Assembly: GCA_018466975.1 (NCBI GenBank)
Contig: CM031557.1
Coordinates: 1,922,001 to 1,986,000 of the forward strand
DNA length: 64,000 nt
Direction of reading: 5' to 3'
From: Sparassis latifolia
Lineage: Eukaryota; Basidiomycota; Agaricomycetes; Polyporales; Sparassidaceae
Both the position numbers and the translations under genes were made by a program. This document shows positions 12,964 through 24,344 of this stretch, piece after piece (the stretch's first letter is position 1; each line of letters begins with the position of its first letter). The notes below the pieces were generated by a model. It was not told the DNA's origin and ran no database searches. It worked only from the letters and a program-made list of their open reading frames with translations.

Positions 12964-13632
12964 GCGGCCGCCAGGCTCCTTCCCACCGTAGTCTCGAGAT
13001 GAGGGGCGACATACGAACAATTCACGCAGTGCTTTGTCCCAAACATCTCAGCCACCTGATCACATGACAACCACGCGCAAATTCAAACTCCCGAACTTTA
13101 ACCCACCTCATCTCTCAACTACGGCTGGCATCAAACATTGGAACAAACAAACGCCACCCGGGCGCGTCTTGCAAATCAGGTAGTCGCGCACCGCACTCCC
13201 CGGGCATTTTTATTTTCTGGAGGTTGCAACTCGGACAAGGGTTGAGTGCACCATCCATTTGTACCTTGTTCCTGGCATGGAAGATCATTTGTATTACTAG
13301 TTACATATCAATACATTATATTGACAGGCCATGCAGGACAGAACACTGTGATAGAGCTTGGGAGGCTCTAGCAGGGGAGAGAAATATTCCCGGGAAGTGC
13401 GGTGCGCGACTGCCTGATTTGCAAGATGCGCCCGGGTGGCGTTTGTTTGTTCCAATGTTTGATGCCAGCCGTAGTTGAGAGATGAGGTGGGTTAAAGTTC
13501 GCGAGTTTGAATTTGCGTGTGGTTGTCATGTGATCAGGTGGCTGAGATGTTTGGGATAAAGCACTGCGTGAATTGTTCGTATGTCGCCCCCCTCATCTCG
13601 AGACTACGGTGGGAAGGAGCCTGGGCGGCCGC
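12964..13632. mobile_element. Foldback/MITE-like element with about 250-bp terminal inverted repeats
   Basis: Bases 12964 to about 13215 are repeated in reverse complement at about 13382-13632, including long stretches such as gcactgcgtgaattgttcgt and the CGCCACCCGGGCGC region. Both ends carry a NotI-like palindrome (gcggccgc) followed by caggctcc. The loop between the arms is about 170 bases and has no ORF of note. Arms that differ at only scattered positions, with no transposase, fit a non-autonomous foldback or MITE. I do not see a convincing target-site duplication, so the superfamily is left open. Confidence 0.85.
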
Positions 13633-16600
13633 TGAAAACGATCACATAGTCGGCTAAGGGCGAAACCTGGAATCGGCATCAGCCCCGTCCAGGCGCTTGA
13701 GCGGCAAGCAGCGCGCTTCACCCCGCACTATGGTGAGGCGCCGTAAGAGAAAGTACCCAGCCACCAGAGCCAAAGAAAACCAAACATCATCAGCTCTTCT
13801 GAATATTAATTTCGGTGTCCGACCATGCAGGATATTTTTCGGCACCCGCCTAACGATTAGCAAATTGCTGTAATAATGCTGGAAAAATCGCATTGTACTG
13901 CATGGTAATTACCTCCATATTTCCTGTACCAGATATGTGTCCTGATTCATCCGGATTTGCCTTGCAAGTTTCATGCGCGTTTTTGCCGTCGGCATGTTCG
14001 ATCTCCGCAGTTCCCAAGGGGACTTCTCTCATACTTACCGTGAGGATCCAGCCTCTAAAGAGAGGAACGAGGCGAACGACTCCTTCTTCCTGTCTACTAG
14101 CGGCTGGTTAACGGGCCTAGCTATGCACATAGAGGATGCGTAGCGCATGCACAGCATACCGTAGTAATTTGAACCTCCCCTTCTTTGCGCTCCCGCAGGT
14201 ATACACACCCCAAGCTCCACTGTCAGCTCGTGCACGGTGCAGCTTGCGGTTCCACTCGCGCCCGGACTGCTTCAGTCCGTCGAGCGTCTTGCGGAGTCGG
14301 CAAACGCGTCCGCTTCCATCATCGAAAGCCGCCTTTCTCTCGCGGATTCAGCGACACGGAGTACAACGCAGTCGACGGCGACCACCCTTGATTCCACATG
14401 GATGTCGTGCCGAGACGCGCGGATTCCCTTCTCTTCTTGCTTCGTGGCGTTCCTTGGCAGGCCCATCGATATTGAAGAGTCGAGCTGGCGGCCGACTCTG
14501 GCGTCTGGCGTATCTTGCAGGTGCTCGCCTCGGCTCCGTGCGTGTTGGCCTCGTTCAGAGGTTCTTCCAGTGTGGTTCACTTACCTTCTGATCTTCTTGC
14601 TTTCTTAACTTTCTTTGGACCAATGACCATGGATGGTCTCTCTGACGCCCGACGGACATGCAGAAAGCAGCAATATTGCGGAACTTTCCTATTGCTCAGG
14701 GCATCATGTACGGGCAGAACTCTGGAGTATCACTCCAACATGAGCAAGTGGACGCTCTCAGGTGGTATTACTTCCCAACCGCTCGTAGTATGGCCAAGCG
14801 CTCTCACGACACGTGTAATGCCGAAGAAGCACAGTGAGTACTCCCCATGAGGTCTCAGTAGCGTCAGAACCTCGGCATCGTTGGCTGTGGTAGAGTGGCA
14901 TCCCATACGAAACCTCCCTTCTGGATGCCCTTTGGCCGTCCACGTTGACCCACTCGATGTAATAAAAATAACCTCCCCAGCGCCCAGCTGACATTGTCAA
15001 TGAATACTGTAACGGCGCCAGGCCAATTGGCGTCTCGTCCGCGCCCCGGACGCAGAACGCACAGGATCACCCGTGCCGGTTCCTGGCCCAAACTTCTCTT
15101 CTCGAAGATCGCGGCATTTCAAGGTTTCCAATCCGGTCCATCAGCACGCACGGGTTATGCAAAGGCTAGAGAGCTGTGAGTTGTCTCACCCGCACCTTCT
15201 GTAGTGGGGAGTACGCCAGGTTCTATGGTTCGTGCTGCGGAGGTTTCATCGCCTGCCAGTAGTGGTAAGTGGTCCCGCCGGTCGCTTGGCTCTGGGAGCA
15301 ATGATGGGCGAGCGGATCGTATTAGCGACTCTCTTCCCTGTCCATTGCGCCGTCGTGAGGTAAAAACTTACCGTAGTCTCCAATGGCACCGAACTGTTGT
15401 CACTACCAGAGGTTCGCTGCCGACGAAACCCAACTGCCCATCCCCAAGTCCCTCGTCCTTATTCGTCCTGATTCCAGTGTCATTTAATAACCACATCCAT
15501 TTCTGTTCCCGCCTGCCCATGACAGCGCTATCCCTTGGCAGGCGTTCGCGTAGTCGACCTGCGATGACACCGCATGTCTAGTTCGACTTCAGGCTCTGGT
15601 ACTCCTGACCTTCGTTTTACTTATCTTGCTCTCTGGCTTGCCTCCTGAGATGCGACCATGATATCACTGTCACTAGTGCTGCTCGTGCGCGGCAAGCCTA
15701 CTGCATCGCTACCCCGCCTGTCTTTTATCTACCCCGCTTGCCTACTACGCTTCGGATGGAGATCGATCGCATTCGCCCTGAAACGTTGCTTCGTGTCTCT
15801 GCCACATTGCCCTTATCGCTCGCAGTCCGCACTTATGTACCTGCTGCATCCTTTGAAGTCCAGTCTGCCAGCGGGGATGCGTCGTCGCCGCTTTGACTGC
15901 TTTTGCATTTGATGAAGTACCTTGCTGCTACGTGGATCCAGAGTTTATGTCGTCCTCGTTGCCGAGCGAAGCTGCGCTCGAAAGTTAATCTCGCGAACGG
16001 CGTGTTACACTGATGCACGGGGAGGAATCCTTCCCTCCCTATCTCATCTCACCCCAGAAACGTCGTCGATGTCGTCAGCGGCGCCCAGATCCCCCAGATC
16101 CTCGGCGCCTTCTGCTGAACTGAATCTCTGAGACCAGCGGATGGTCCGCCTGCGAAGTCGAAGCAGAAGACGCGCGGCAGGCGGAAAAACTCTGGCTATC
16201 TAGCCTCGGATTGCAACGCCATTGGACGGGACTTCTCCGTTTCCGTGAACATGCTGCCTCCGGTACGTGCTCGCCATGCTGTCATTCTGCTTCTAGCTCT
16301 CCCGGTAAGCGTTCTTGTCCCTTTCCCGAGAGTACTGGCGTCTGTCTGCCCGAGGCATTGATCCTGCACGCCCGCTGCCGTCCATTCCGAATTGGAATGT
16401 CGCGTTCGGGGTGTTCGTGAGGTAAATTCCCTCCGTCCAAGCAGAGCGACGTTCACAAGTGTCGGACGCTTTCCGGTCTCGCTTCAACGTAGACCACAAA
16501 GGGCGGTGTGCCTAGCATATCCTCCCACTTACAAGCTATAGTGCTTTGAGCAGCTCCGCGAAAAAGATGAGCCGCAGGCACCAATGACCACTATGATACT

Positions 16601-17102
16601 TGCTCGGCTGACACGTCGCGGGTTCACGGGCCTTCTGAGCAAGTCCCAAGTCCATGCGCGCCAGCGATCACCCGTATTCAGTGACGCGCCATATGATTGC
16701 GTGGATCCCACTTGCAAACCCGTCTCTAATCCGCATGTTGTGACGAGTGTGGAGACAGCGGACCGGGCTCGGGTATGCCCGTGAATTGGCTGCCAAGCAG
16801 TAGATCGAGATTGCAGGCTCGGGCTGGACCGATCGAAAATGCATTTCCGGTATCTCTCGGTGGCAGATAAAAACACGAACAATTGTGAGAGCTAAGACTC
16901 ATCTGCTGAAAGAGCGGCAGTTATATGGGTAAGGGCGCCAATCCGAAGGAGGCTTGGCTCACCTGTGGGTGGTCATGCGGACACTGGGGTAACATAGTGT
17001 ACAGAAAGAACAAGGGCTACAGCTTCGTTGATCGATGACAGCGAGATTCCTCCACCTCCTCCCACTCCACCTCCGCGTTGCGTGGCGGTCACAGTCGACG
17101 CG
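13633..17102. other. Unassigned region with patchy protein-like frames
   Basis: No gene model could be supported. There are moderately long frames on both strands (plus near 14136-14608 and 15204-15581, minus near 16293-16499 and 16529-16882), but no frame continues through plausible splice sites and I recognise no domain. Short runs such as ILRNFPIAQGIMYGQNSGV (about 14664) look protein-like, so decayed coding sequence is possible. Confidence 0.4.
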
Positions 17103-19470
17103 TTAGCGGCCCATCCAGCCCTGCGAAGCCGAAAGCAAAGTTCCGTCAGCCTGCAACGGCATGACAGCGGACGACGAGAACGGTGGAGTGGAATAGTACT
17201 CACGCCGTCGACGACGAGCAGCTCCCCGCAGACGTACTGGCTCGCGGCGCTCGCGAGGAACACGACGGGGCCCGCGAAGTCCTTGGGCTCGCCCCAGCGC
17301 CCTGCGGGTATGCGCTCCGTTATCTGGCGCAGGCGCTGAGGGTCGTGCAAGAGGCGTTCGTTCCTGCAGGGTATTTCATCAGTCTATGAGCGCGAAACAT
17401 CAGGAGGGACGGAGCGCGGTGCACACGTCTCCCGATCACAATCGCGGCCAACTGGCGTACAGCTATTTAATACTGTAGCCAAAACAACGATTACGCATGG
17501 CGGACAGACGCGCACGATCGCAAGTACTATCCGAGACGCCAGCACGTTTGCACCGGGAACCAAGGAGAGAGGCTCCATGACAAAACGCAACGCAGACACT
17601 GATGGACGCGGCGAACGCCAAAAATGACAACACTCACATATCAGTGGCGATATACCCCGGACAAACCCCGTTCACCTGCACATTATCCTTACTCCATTCA
17701 TTACTGAGCGCCTTCGTGAGCTGCCCGAGCGCGCCCTTTGCAGCCGCATACGCAGGCACCGTGATCCCGCCCTGCCAAGTCGCGCACACGCGTCAGATGA
17801 CGAGCACGGACGCAATGAGCGCAACGAACGCACCTGGAATGTGAGCAGCGAGCAGAAATTGATGATCTTGCCGCGGCGGCGCGGCACCATGTGGTTTCCC
17901 GCTGCTTGCGAGAGCAGCCATATCGATTTGAGGTTCACGTTGAGCACCTATTATTGGCCAGGTTCAGGTTCGTTCGGAGGTACACCATTCGGAATCAGAG
18001 GGGTGCGTTTGATACGCCGCGCGAGGAAAGAGCAGCACGGAAGTATGGCGGGATCGCACGCATGGCGGAGAAGGTCGTGCGATAATGACAAACACATAGC
18101 AAGGACCAGGCACACACGCGCACACAGGACGATCGCGAAGGCATCCACGTCAGGAAAACGCACAGCGGTGACGTCGTGGTGTGTGGGCAAGGACCAGGCG
18201 CGGCCAGACGCGAAGACATCGGGCCAAGGTTACGGAGTAGCGCAGAACATCGGCGAACGCGCGAAATGAGATGCGCATTGCGGTAGAAGACCGGAGCGAC
18301 GGTTTCGGAACGGCACAAGACGGCGTCGAAGACAGGAGATTCGCGATCGAGCATCGAGCATCGCGTCAAGGATCCGCACGCGAACCAATCGACGGGAAGA
18401 TGCGATGCGGGCGATGAGATGAGATGGAGGGATGCGGTAAGGATGTGCGGCGACATAAATGGCAGGAGGGAAAGCGACACGGGTTTGTCAGACACAATGC
18501 CATAGAGGAGAAAACAGAGGACAAGTGTGATTTAATAGATAACAAAAATTGAAAGTGCGCAGAGACCCTCATAGTCAAGGGCTTGCAAGGAAATGGGTTG
18601 CTTGCACCCGAGGGACCACTTCAGTGATGGATACACGGTCAATGGACGGTGAATGCTTTCACATACATCGGAATGTATATGAACCATTCACGTGCCGTAC
18701 GACCCATATGCCCGCAGAAGCGGTAACAGGCGTCTCCCAGCACCCTAGAGAGGATAATAGGAAGAGCCAGAAAGCCGCTGCAAACAGAGGATCGCTTGCA
18801 TCCAGCGGGACGAAGGAGTCATGATTAGCGCAAACGAGGAATACTCGCATCAGCGAGACAAGGGAAAAGGGCAAGAAGCGCGAGCAGTGACGACGATGCG
18901 CGCACCCAAAATTGGACGAGGGAAAATGCGGGCAGAAGGGAAGCCCCTGACGTCACACAAGTAAGGCAAAAGTTAAGTACGAGGCCCAACCGGACCCGAC
19001 AAAAAGAAAATGGAGATTGGGAAGGGAAACGGAAGTGGAAGTGTACGCACATCATCCCAGTCGCTTTCGGGAAACTGGACTGCCGGGGATCGCCGCTGAA
19101 TGCCTGCACAGTTCACGAGCACGTGGATCTCTCCGCCCATGGCTTCAAGCGCCTTGGAGAAGATAGCCCTGACGGACTCGAGGTCAGCGAGGTCGCACTC
19201 GACGATTTTGGCGGTGCGACCGAGCGCGAGGATGGCATCGCGGGTGGCATGGTTAGGATTAGAGGGGCGCTGGACGAGGCAAACGCTGGCGCCAGCCTCT
19301 GCGAGAGCTATTGCACAGGCGGCCCCGATACCTGTGGGTGGGAGAAAGGCGTTAATGAGAGAAAGTTTCCGGGGAAGCAGGTACGCACCGCGGGTGGCGC
19401 CTGTTATGAGCACGTTTTGCCCTGCGAGGGAGAACAAGTTGGAAACTGGCACAGACGGAGTTGGATCCAT
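17103..19470 (-). CDS. Short-chain dehydrogenase, 2-deoxy-D-gluconate 3-dehydrogenase (KduD)-like
   Basis: NAD(P)-dependent SDR of the KduD type, a soluble sugar-acid oxidoreductase. Six exons (19470-19389, 19331-19051, 17947-17834, 17771-17638, 17363-17204, 17120-17103) give exactly 262 aa, the usual SDR length. Landmarks are TGATRGIGAA (Rossmann glycine motif, split by intron 1), VNCAGIQ, DVNLKS-like VLNVNLKS, the catalytic [35 protein letters not shown] and the terminal VDGGWMGR. The last exon holds only GWMGR and the stop. Intron 2 is 1103 nt and intron 4 is 274 nt, far longer than the rest of the window; the other introns are 57-83 nt. The start is an ATG with no in-frame alternative that fits better. 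It is divergent from the polyol dehydrogenase at 19903, with 432 bases between the starts. The substrate is inferred from family resemblance only. Confidence 0.94.
17948..19050 (-). other. 1.1-kb intron of the KduD-like gene
   Basis: The flanking exons join directly at [13 protein letters not shown], matching the family without a gap, so the whole stretch is intronic. It is 13-20 times longer than most introns here. It contains no ORF I recognise, and I found no inverted ends that would show an inserted transposon. An old insertion is possible but unproven. Confidence 0.8.
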
Positions 19471-19839
19471 TGTTGTAAAGTGGGGAGAACATGTCGGAAG
19501 GAAGAGTATAAATCATTGTGGATAATGTCCAGGTCAGGACGGTGGAAGTACCCCAGACCGGTCATTTCCCCGGGTCGGAAGCACGGCGCGAGTTCCGAGC
19601 CAAGTTCGGCGAAGAACCGCGGTAATTTATTGGGAGAGAGAAGAGCCGATTTTCTGGCGTCCGGAAGAGGGAAAGAACTAGAGATGAAGGGAGGAAGCGT
19701 TCTGACGGGGAACCAGACTGCACGCGCGTTACGTAACACTCTGCTGGTCGATCCTGCTCGGTCACTCGGCCCGGAATAACAGAAGTGGCCCCGGTTCCAG
19801 CGCTGAACACGCCCCTCACGAGACACCACCTTCTCGCAA

Positions 19840-19845
19840 TATAAA
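19840..19845 (+). promoter_or_regulatory. TATA box of the polyol dehydrogenase gene
   Basis: TATAAA lies 58 bases before the ATG at 19903, consistent with a core promoter. The rest of the 432-base gap is shared with the divergent KduD-like gene. Confidence 0.55.
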
Positions 19846-19902
19846 ATCACCAATGTCCCTTCTCCCTGTACTCTCTACTTCCTCCCCATCTCGTACTAAA
19901 CA

Positions 19903-21219
19903 ATGTCCCCTATCGCCCTTCCCGCTCAGCACGCCGTCGTCCTCCACGGTGCGAAGGATCTTCGCTACGAGGAGCGTACCCTCTGGCCACCTCAACAGGG
20001 CCAAGCTCAGGTCGCGGTAGTTGCGACAGGTCTCTGCGGAAGTGACTGTGAGCATCCGTTTGTTTTCTCGGATTTCCAACCGCAACGTCTCCCCTGATGA
20101 TTTTCGCAGTGCACTATTACATGCATGGCCGAAACGGCGACTTTGTGGTGCAGTCTCCACTCGTGCTAGGCCACGAATCAGCAGGGGTTGTCACTGCGGT
20201 TGGTCCGGGAGTGAAGAACCTCGTACCCGGGCAGCGCGTGGCCATCGAGGCCGGCATCATGTGCAATAACTGCAACTACTGTGCCAAGGGGCGCTATAAC
20301 CTCTGCAAGAACATGCGCTTCTGCAGCAGCGCCAAAACCTTCCCCCACTCCGACGGCACGCTACAAGACCGCATGAACCACCCAGCACACGTACTACACC
20401 CGTTGCGTATCTGTTTTCTTCACTGTTCATCGCGGTCCGAAGTTAATTGACTCTCGTGCCCACCAGACTACCTGACCACTGCACGTTCGAACAAGCAGCA
20501 CTAGCCGAACCGCTCTCTGTCCTCCTCCACGCAGCCCGCCGCGCAGAACTCACCCCGTCCTCCCATTCCACAGTCCTCGTATTCGGTGTCGGTGCTATCG
20601 GCCTCCTCGCCTGTGCCCTCGCCAAATCATACGGCGCGCCCCGCGTCGTCGCCATCGACATCAACCCCGCCCGCCTCAACTTCGCGCGCGAGCAAGGCTT
20701 TGCGGATCAGGTGTACTGCCTTCCCATGGTCGACAAGGCGAAGACGACCGACGAGCAGCTCCGGCGCGCGAAGGAGACCGTCAGCGCCGCGCTGAGCGAG
20801 TTCGACATGCCCGACGGGTTCGACATCGTCTTCGAGTGCACCGGCGCGGAGCCGTGTATCCAGATGTCCATCCACGTGAGTGATGCTCTGCATCAAGTGC
20901 GGACTGATGACTGACCTCGCGTGCGCAGGCCGCCATCACGGGCGGGAAGGTGATGCTCGTCGGCATGGGCGCGCGCAATGTCACGCTCCCGCTCTCCGCG
21001 GCGGCGACGCGCGAAGTCGACATCCACGGCTCGTTCCGGTACGCAAACACGTACCCCGCCGCGCTCGCGCTCCTCGGGTCGGGGAAGCTCCCGAACGTCG
21101 AGCACATCATCACACACCGCTTCGCCCTCCAGGACTCCGCCCGTGCGTTCGAGCTCCTCGCTAAGGGCCGCGACGAGCAGGGCCACATGGTCCTCAAAGT
21201 CATGGTTGGCTCGCAATGA
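19903..21219 (+). CDS. Zinc-dependent polyol (sorbitol/xylitol-type) dehydrogenase
   Basis: Medium-chain, zinc- and NAD-dependent alcohol dehydrogenase of the sorbitol/xylitol/L-arabinitol dehydrogenase group, cytosolic. Four exons (19903-20047, 20110-20401, 20467-20875, 20929-21219) total 378 aa, normal for the family. Catalytic zinc ligands are visible in GLCGSD and GHESAG; the structural zinc cysteines are in CNNCNYC and the following NLC; the nucleotide fold is VFGVGAIGLLACALAKSYGA, ending in an acidic VVAIDI that favours NAD over NADP. The donor of intron 2 is GTTGCG, weak but the only one keeping frame (HVLHP|LPDHC). It is divergent from the KduD-like SDR, so the two may act in the same sugar/polyol pathway; that is inference. 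The exact polyol cannot be read from sequence. Confidence 0.95.
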
Positions 21220-24200
21220 TAGACCCCTGCCATTCCATTTTTATTTGCGCTGTTGCGGCTCCCGCCCATAATGACCATAGAAAATTACCCCTTACATACG
21301 TACGCGCTGCGCGCACCTTCGCTTGCTATCAGGCTATTGTATCCCCTTCCCGTCGCGCCACCTGCGAGGACACTGGTGTGTGTATCTCTACAACCCTTTC
21401 TCCCGCTCTGCATCGCTGTGTACGTGTCTTCCCACATTTCGTGTCTATCTATCGCGCATCTGTTGTCTGTCTGCACCCCTATACACTCTACATGCTCCGG
21501 CCGCACTGTACGGAATGAATATACCTGCATGTCTTGCTCATCGTCACGGTGCGGGTGGTTTCGCGCGGCGTTCCGCGGCGACGACACACGTTCGGTCGCG
21601 AGCAGAAACAGCAATTACTCAGCCTACGCGTCGTCGCGGCCAGTGCCACGCGAAGTACAGAAGCGTGGAGGACGCCGACGTCCTGGGACACACGTTGCCG
21701 CGAATGAGCGAAATTCGAAAGCGTACTAGACGTTTTGCCGCGCAAGTTAGCGCACCCCCGTCCGTCCGTTCTTCCGTCCGCCGTTCCTTCTCCCGTTCCT
21801 GGGCCCTAATTGGAATTTACACCGCCTTCCCCGCGGCGCTTCCTCCGCTCTGTGTGCGCACCCCGCCCCGCCCCGGCCGTGATCTCGACGGCGGAATATC
21901 CAATTGTGCACGCTCACATCTGATTTTTACTATCGCGGGGGCAGTTATGGATTTTCGAACGCTGGAGCTTCACTAGTATATCTACCCAGTTTCTCTCTAT
22001 TCGTTACGTGGGTCGACGCGTGCACTATCTTATTTATGCAGGGAGTGTTGCCGAATCTGTCATACAGGCTGTGACACGGCTGTCACGTTCATCGAAGTGC
22101 TTCACAGTAACTGCTAGATCGGGCTACACTTTGTCGGGCTGGAGCGCGTCAGAATTTCAGAAACACCTATTGGGATGTAGTGCTTTAAGGTGTATTACTA
22201 CGTCTAACACGGTACTTGGGTCAGTCATATACAATGTCAATGGTATCAGTGTACCTACTCAGTAGCCGACCGCAAAACCGGTATTTGATGTCTCATTCAG
22301 CAATCCTGCAATTTCGTAAACACATGCACTAGTGCACAGTGTCACCCTTCAGTTTTATCAGATTTGTTGGTAGAGCCGCGAGCGCGAAGGCCGTAACGGC
22401 ATTGTAGCCTTTTTTTTCCAAGATATATTCCCAACTCCCAACCCCGCGCGAGCAGCTGCAAGACAAATGGCAGGCTGCGGCTGCCGAGGATCGATGAAGA
22501 AGTGGTCCGTGGCGGCCTTGGAGGCGACGCATAAGCCCATACACTCACCCAGATCGGCTGCGGAGGTGGGCTAAAGCCCGAGCGCGAACGCGTGCTACGT
22601 GACTCAGCAACTCGTACCGGAGATGAGGGCTCGCATGCACGGACAAGGCAACGGCGTGCAGCCATCCGGGAGATCCTGGTCTTTCTCCTGACGGACTCAC
22701 TCTGCAGGAGGAGCGCTAGCAGGCAGGGCATGGCCCACCGGCCCGATGCCCACCAGACACCGCGCGCTTGAAAAGGTAACAGTCAATAGATGGGGGCGCC
22801 CGGGACACGATCCGAGGGTCAATCAGGCCTGGCGTTCTCGGATGCGGGAGTCTCACTTCCAGCTTGCTGAGGGCACTCTAGAATTATTGCCGGGCGGGAG
22901 GAGAAACTCGGAGGAGCGCGATCAATTGAGTGCTGGCGCCGACACCACAACTTCCATCTGAAAATGGCGGTTAGAGTTTAGCTATAGGATGTGGTGGACC
23001 CACGAACATCCCCGTCGTCACCTCGCCTCAATTTTTGACGGTCCCACTGCGATATCCACAGGCCCGCAGCTCATCGATAAGTGCCAAACTTAGTGTCGGC
23101 GAAGGACGAGGAAAAGAGGACCGGGTAGAGTGTAGTGCCTGCCCCGTCAGAAAAGGTGATAGATAGTCCATTTGAACTAACTAAATTCTTGGAAGGCTCG
23201 TCGGCTCGCGGAAGTCGCACAGGTGCAGGTCTGTGCAGACACTTGCGCAATCCGGAGCTCTTGCACAAGCGTAGATCGGCTCCCGGCAAGAGATAGGCCG
23301 TCTTGGCAATTATTCTCGCAGCAGGTCCGAGATCGGGGGTGTGGCTGAAGGATGAGGACATCCATTCCAATGCATGCGGATCAACGGTCCTGCTTTGGTG
23401 CAGAATGTATCTTAGCCGGGAAACGTATCGGGCATGTGAAAGGATCTGACATGCCCGTAATGCAGAGTTCCTCGCCAGCTATGGAGTACGTATGTACGTA
23501 CTGGTAAGAAGAGGCACAAGCTCCGTCGTTGAGAGTTCAAAACGGGACGGACGCTTGACGTACTAGCTGTCAATACTGTATGGGATGAACCTTGAACAAG
23601 TTGGATACATTCAGTTCTCGTGTATGGCACGTCCGAGCAACGGCGCGCGTCAGCGCGTGCAGAATCGTCTTCGAAGGAACACCCGCGAAATGGCCGATAA
23701 AAGGCCAGAATGACCATAAGCAGTCACTAAAATGCAGACATGCCGTCAGAAGACAAGAGACAGTGGGAAGAAGAATTTATCTTGCGGGTCTAACGTGACG
23801 CTCGTCGATTCATTCGTGCGTCCACGGTAACCGGACCTGACTCGACGAGGGACCCCCGAAGCAGTCAAAGCATCTATTGTGTGCAAAGTGCGAGATAGCT
23901 CATGTCTCCGGCTCATGCAGAATTACTGTCTCAAGCTTTCCTTGACGTAACATCACACATAGTCCTGACGACGCAGACACGCACGGGACCCTCCTTCCCA
24001 TGCAGGCTGATCACCAGACCATCTGTCCTTCGATATGAACGAAAAACAACACTTACAGTCGTCCGCCGTCAATGAACCCGGTACCGATTCGTCGACGCTG
24101 TAGGATAGAGGCACTTATGGCGGAGGCCTGTGGCAGGAGCTGGATGTGAAATTAAATTGCCAGAGGGGATCGGTTCAAGTTAATTTTTGACCGTTACGAC

Positions 24201-24299
24201 CGTTCTCACCTAGAATCGTACACTTCCCCAGTGAAGACGACGGATACCATCTAGGGTTCAAAGACTACCGTACATGATATCAATCTTGAATGGGCACGT
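21220..24299. other. No supported gene
   Basis: About 3 kb with only short or overlapping frames. A 217-codon plus-strand frame at 21323-21976 is low in recognisable features and rich in Arg/Ser/Cys from a biased stretch, so I do not call it. Around 22330-22730 the minus strand has overlapping frames with no consistent splicing. Around 23071-23370 a minus frame reads protein-like but stands alone. Confidence 0.4.
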
Positions 24300-24344
24300 T
24301 CGAATGTAGCATATGGGAAACGTACCTAGTGTATGATAATAACT

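Noticed and set aside
14136..14591. 151-codon plus-strand frame resembling a retroelement gag-like basic protein
   Set aside because: Arg/Ser-rich in all frames of the same DNA; no zinc knuckle, protease or reverse-transcriptase motif nearby and no LTRs found.
21323..21976. 217-codon plus-strand frame
   Set aside because: Biased Arg/Ser/Cys composition, no domain, no promoter or splice context; overlapping frames of similar length on the other strand suggest chance in a GC-skewed stretch.
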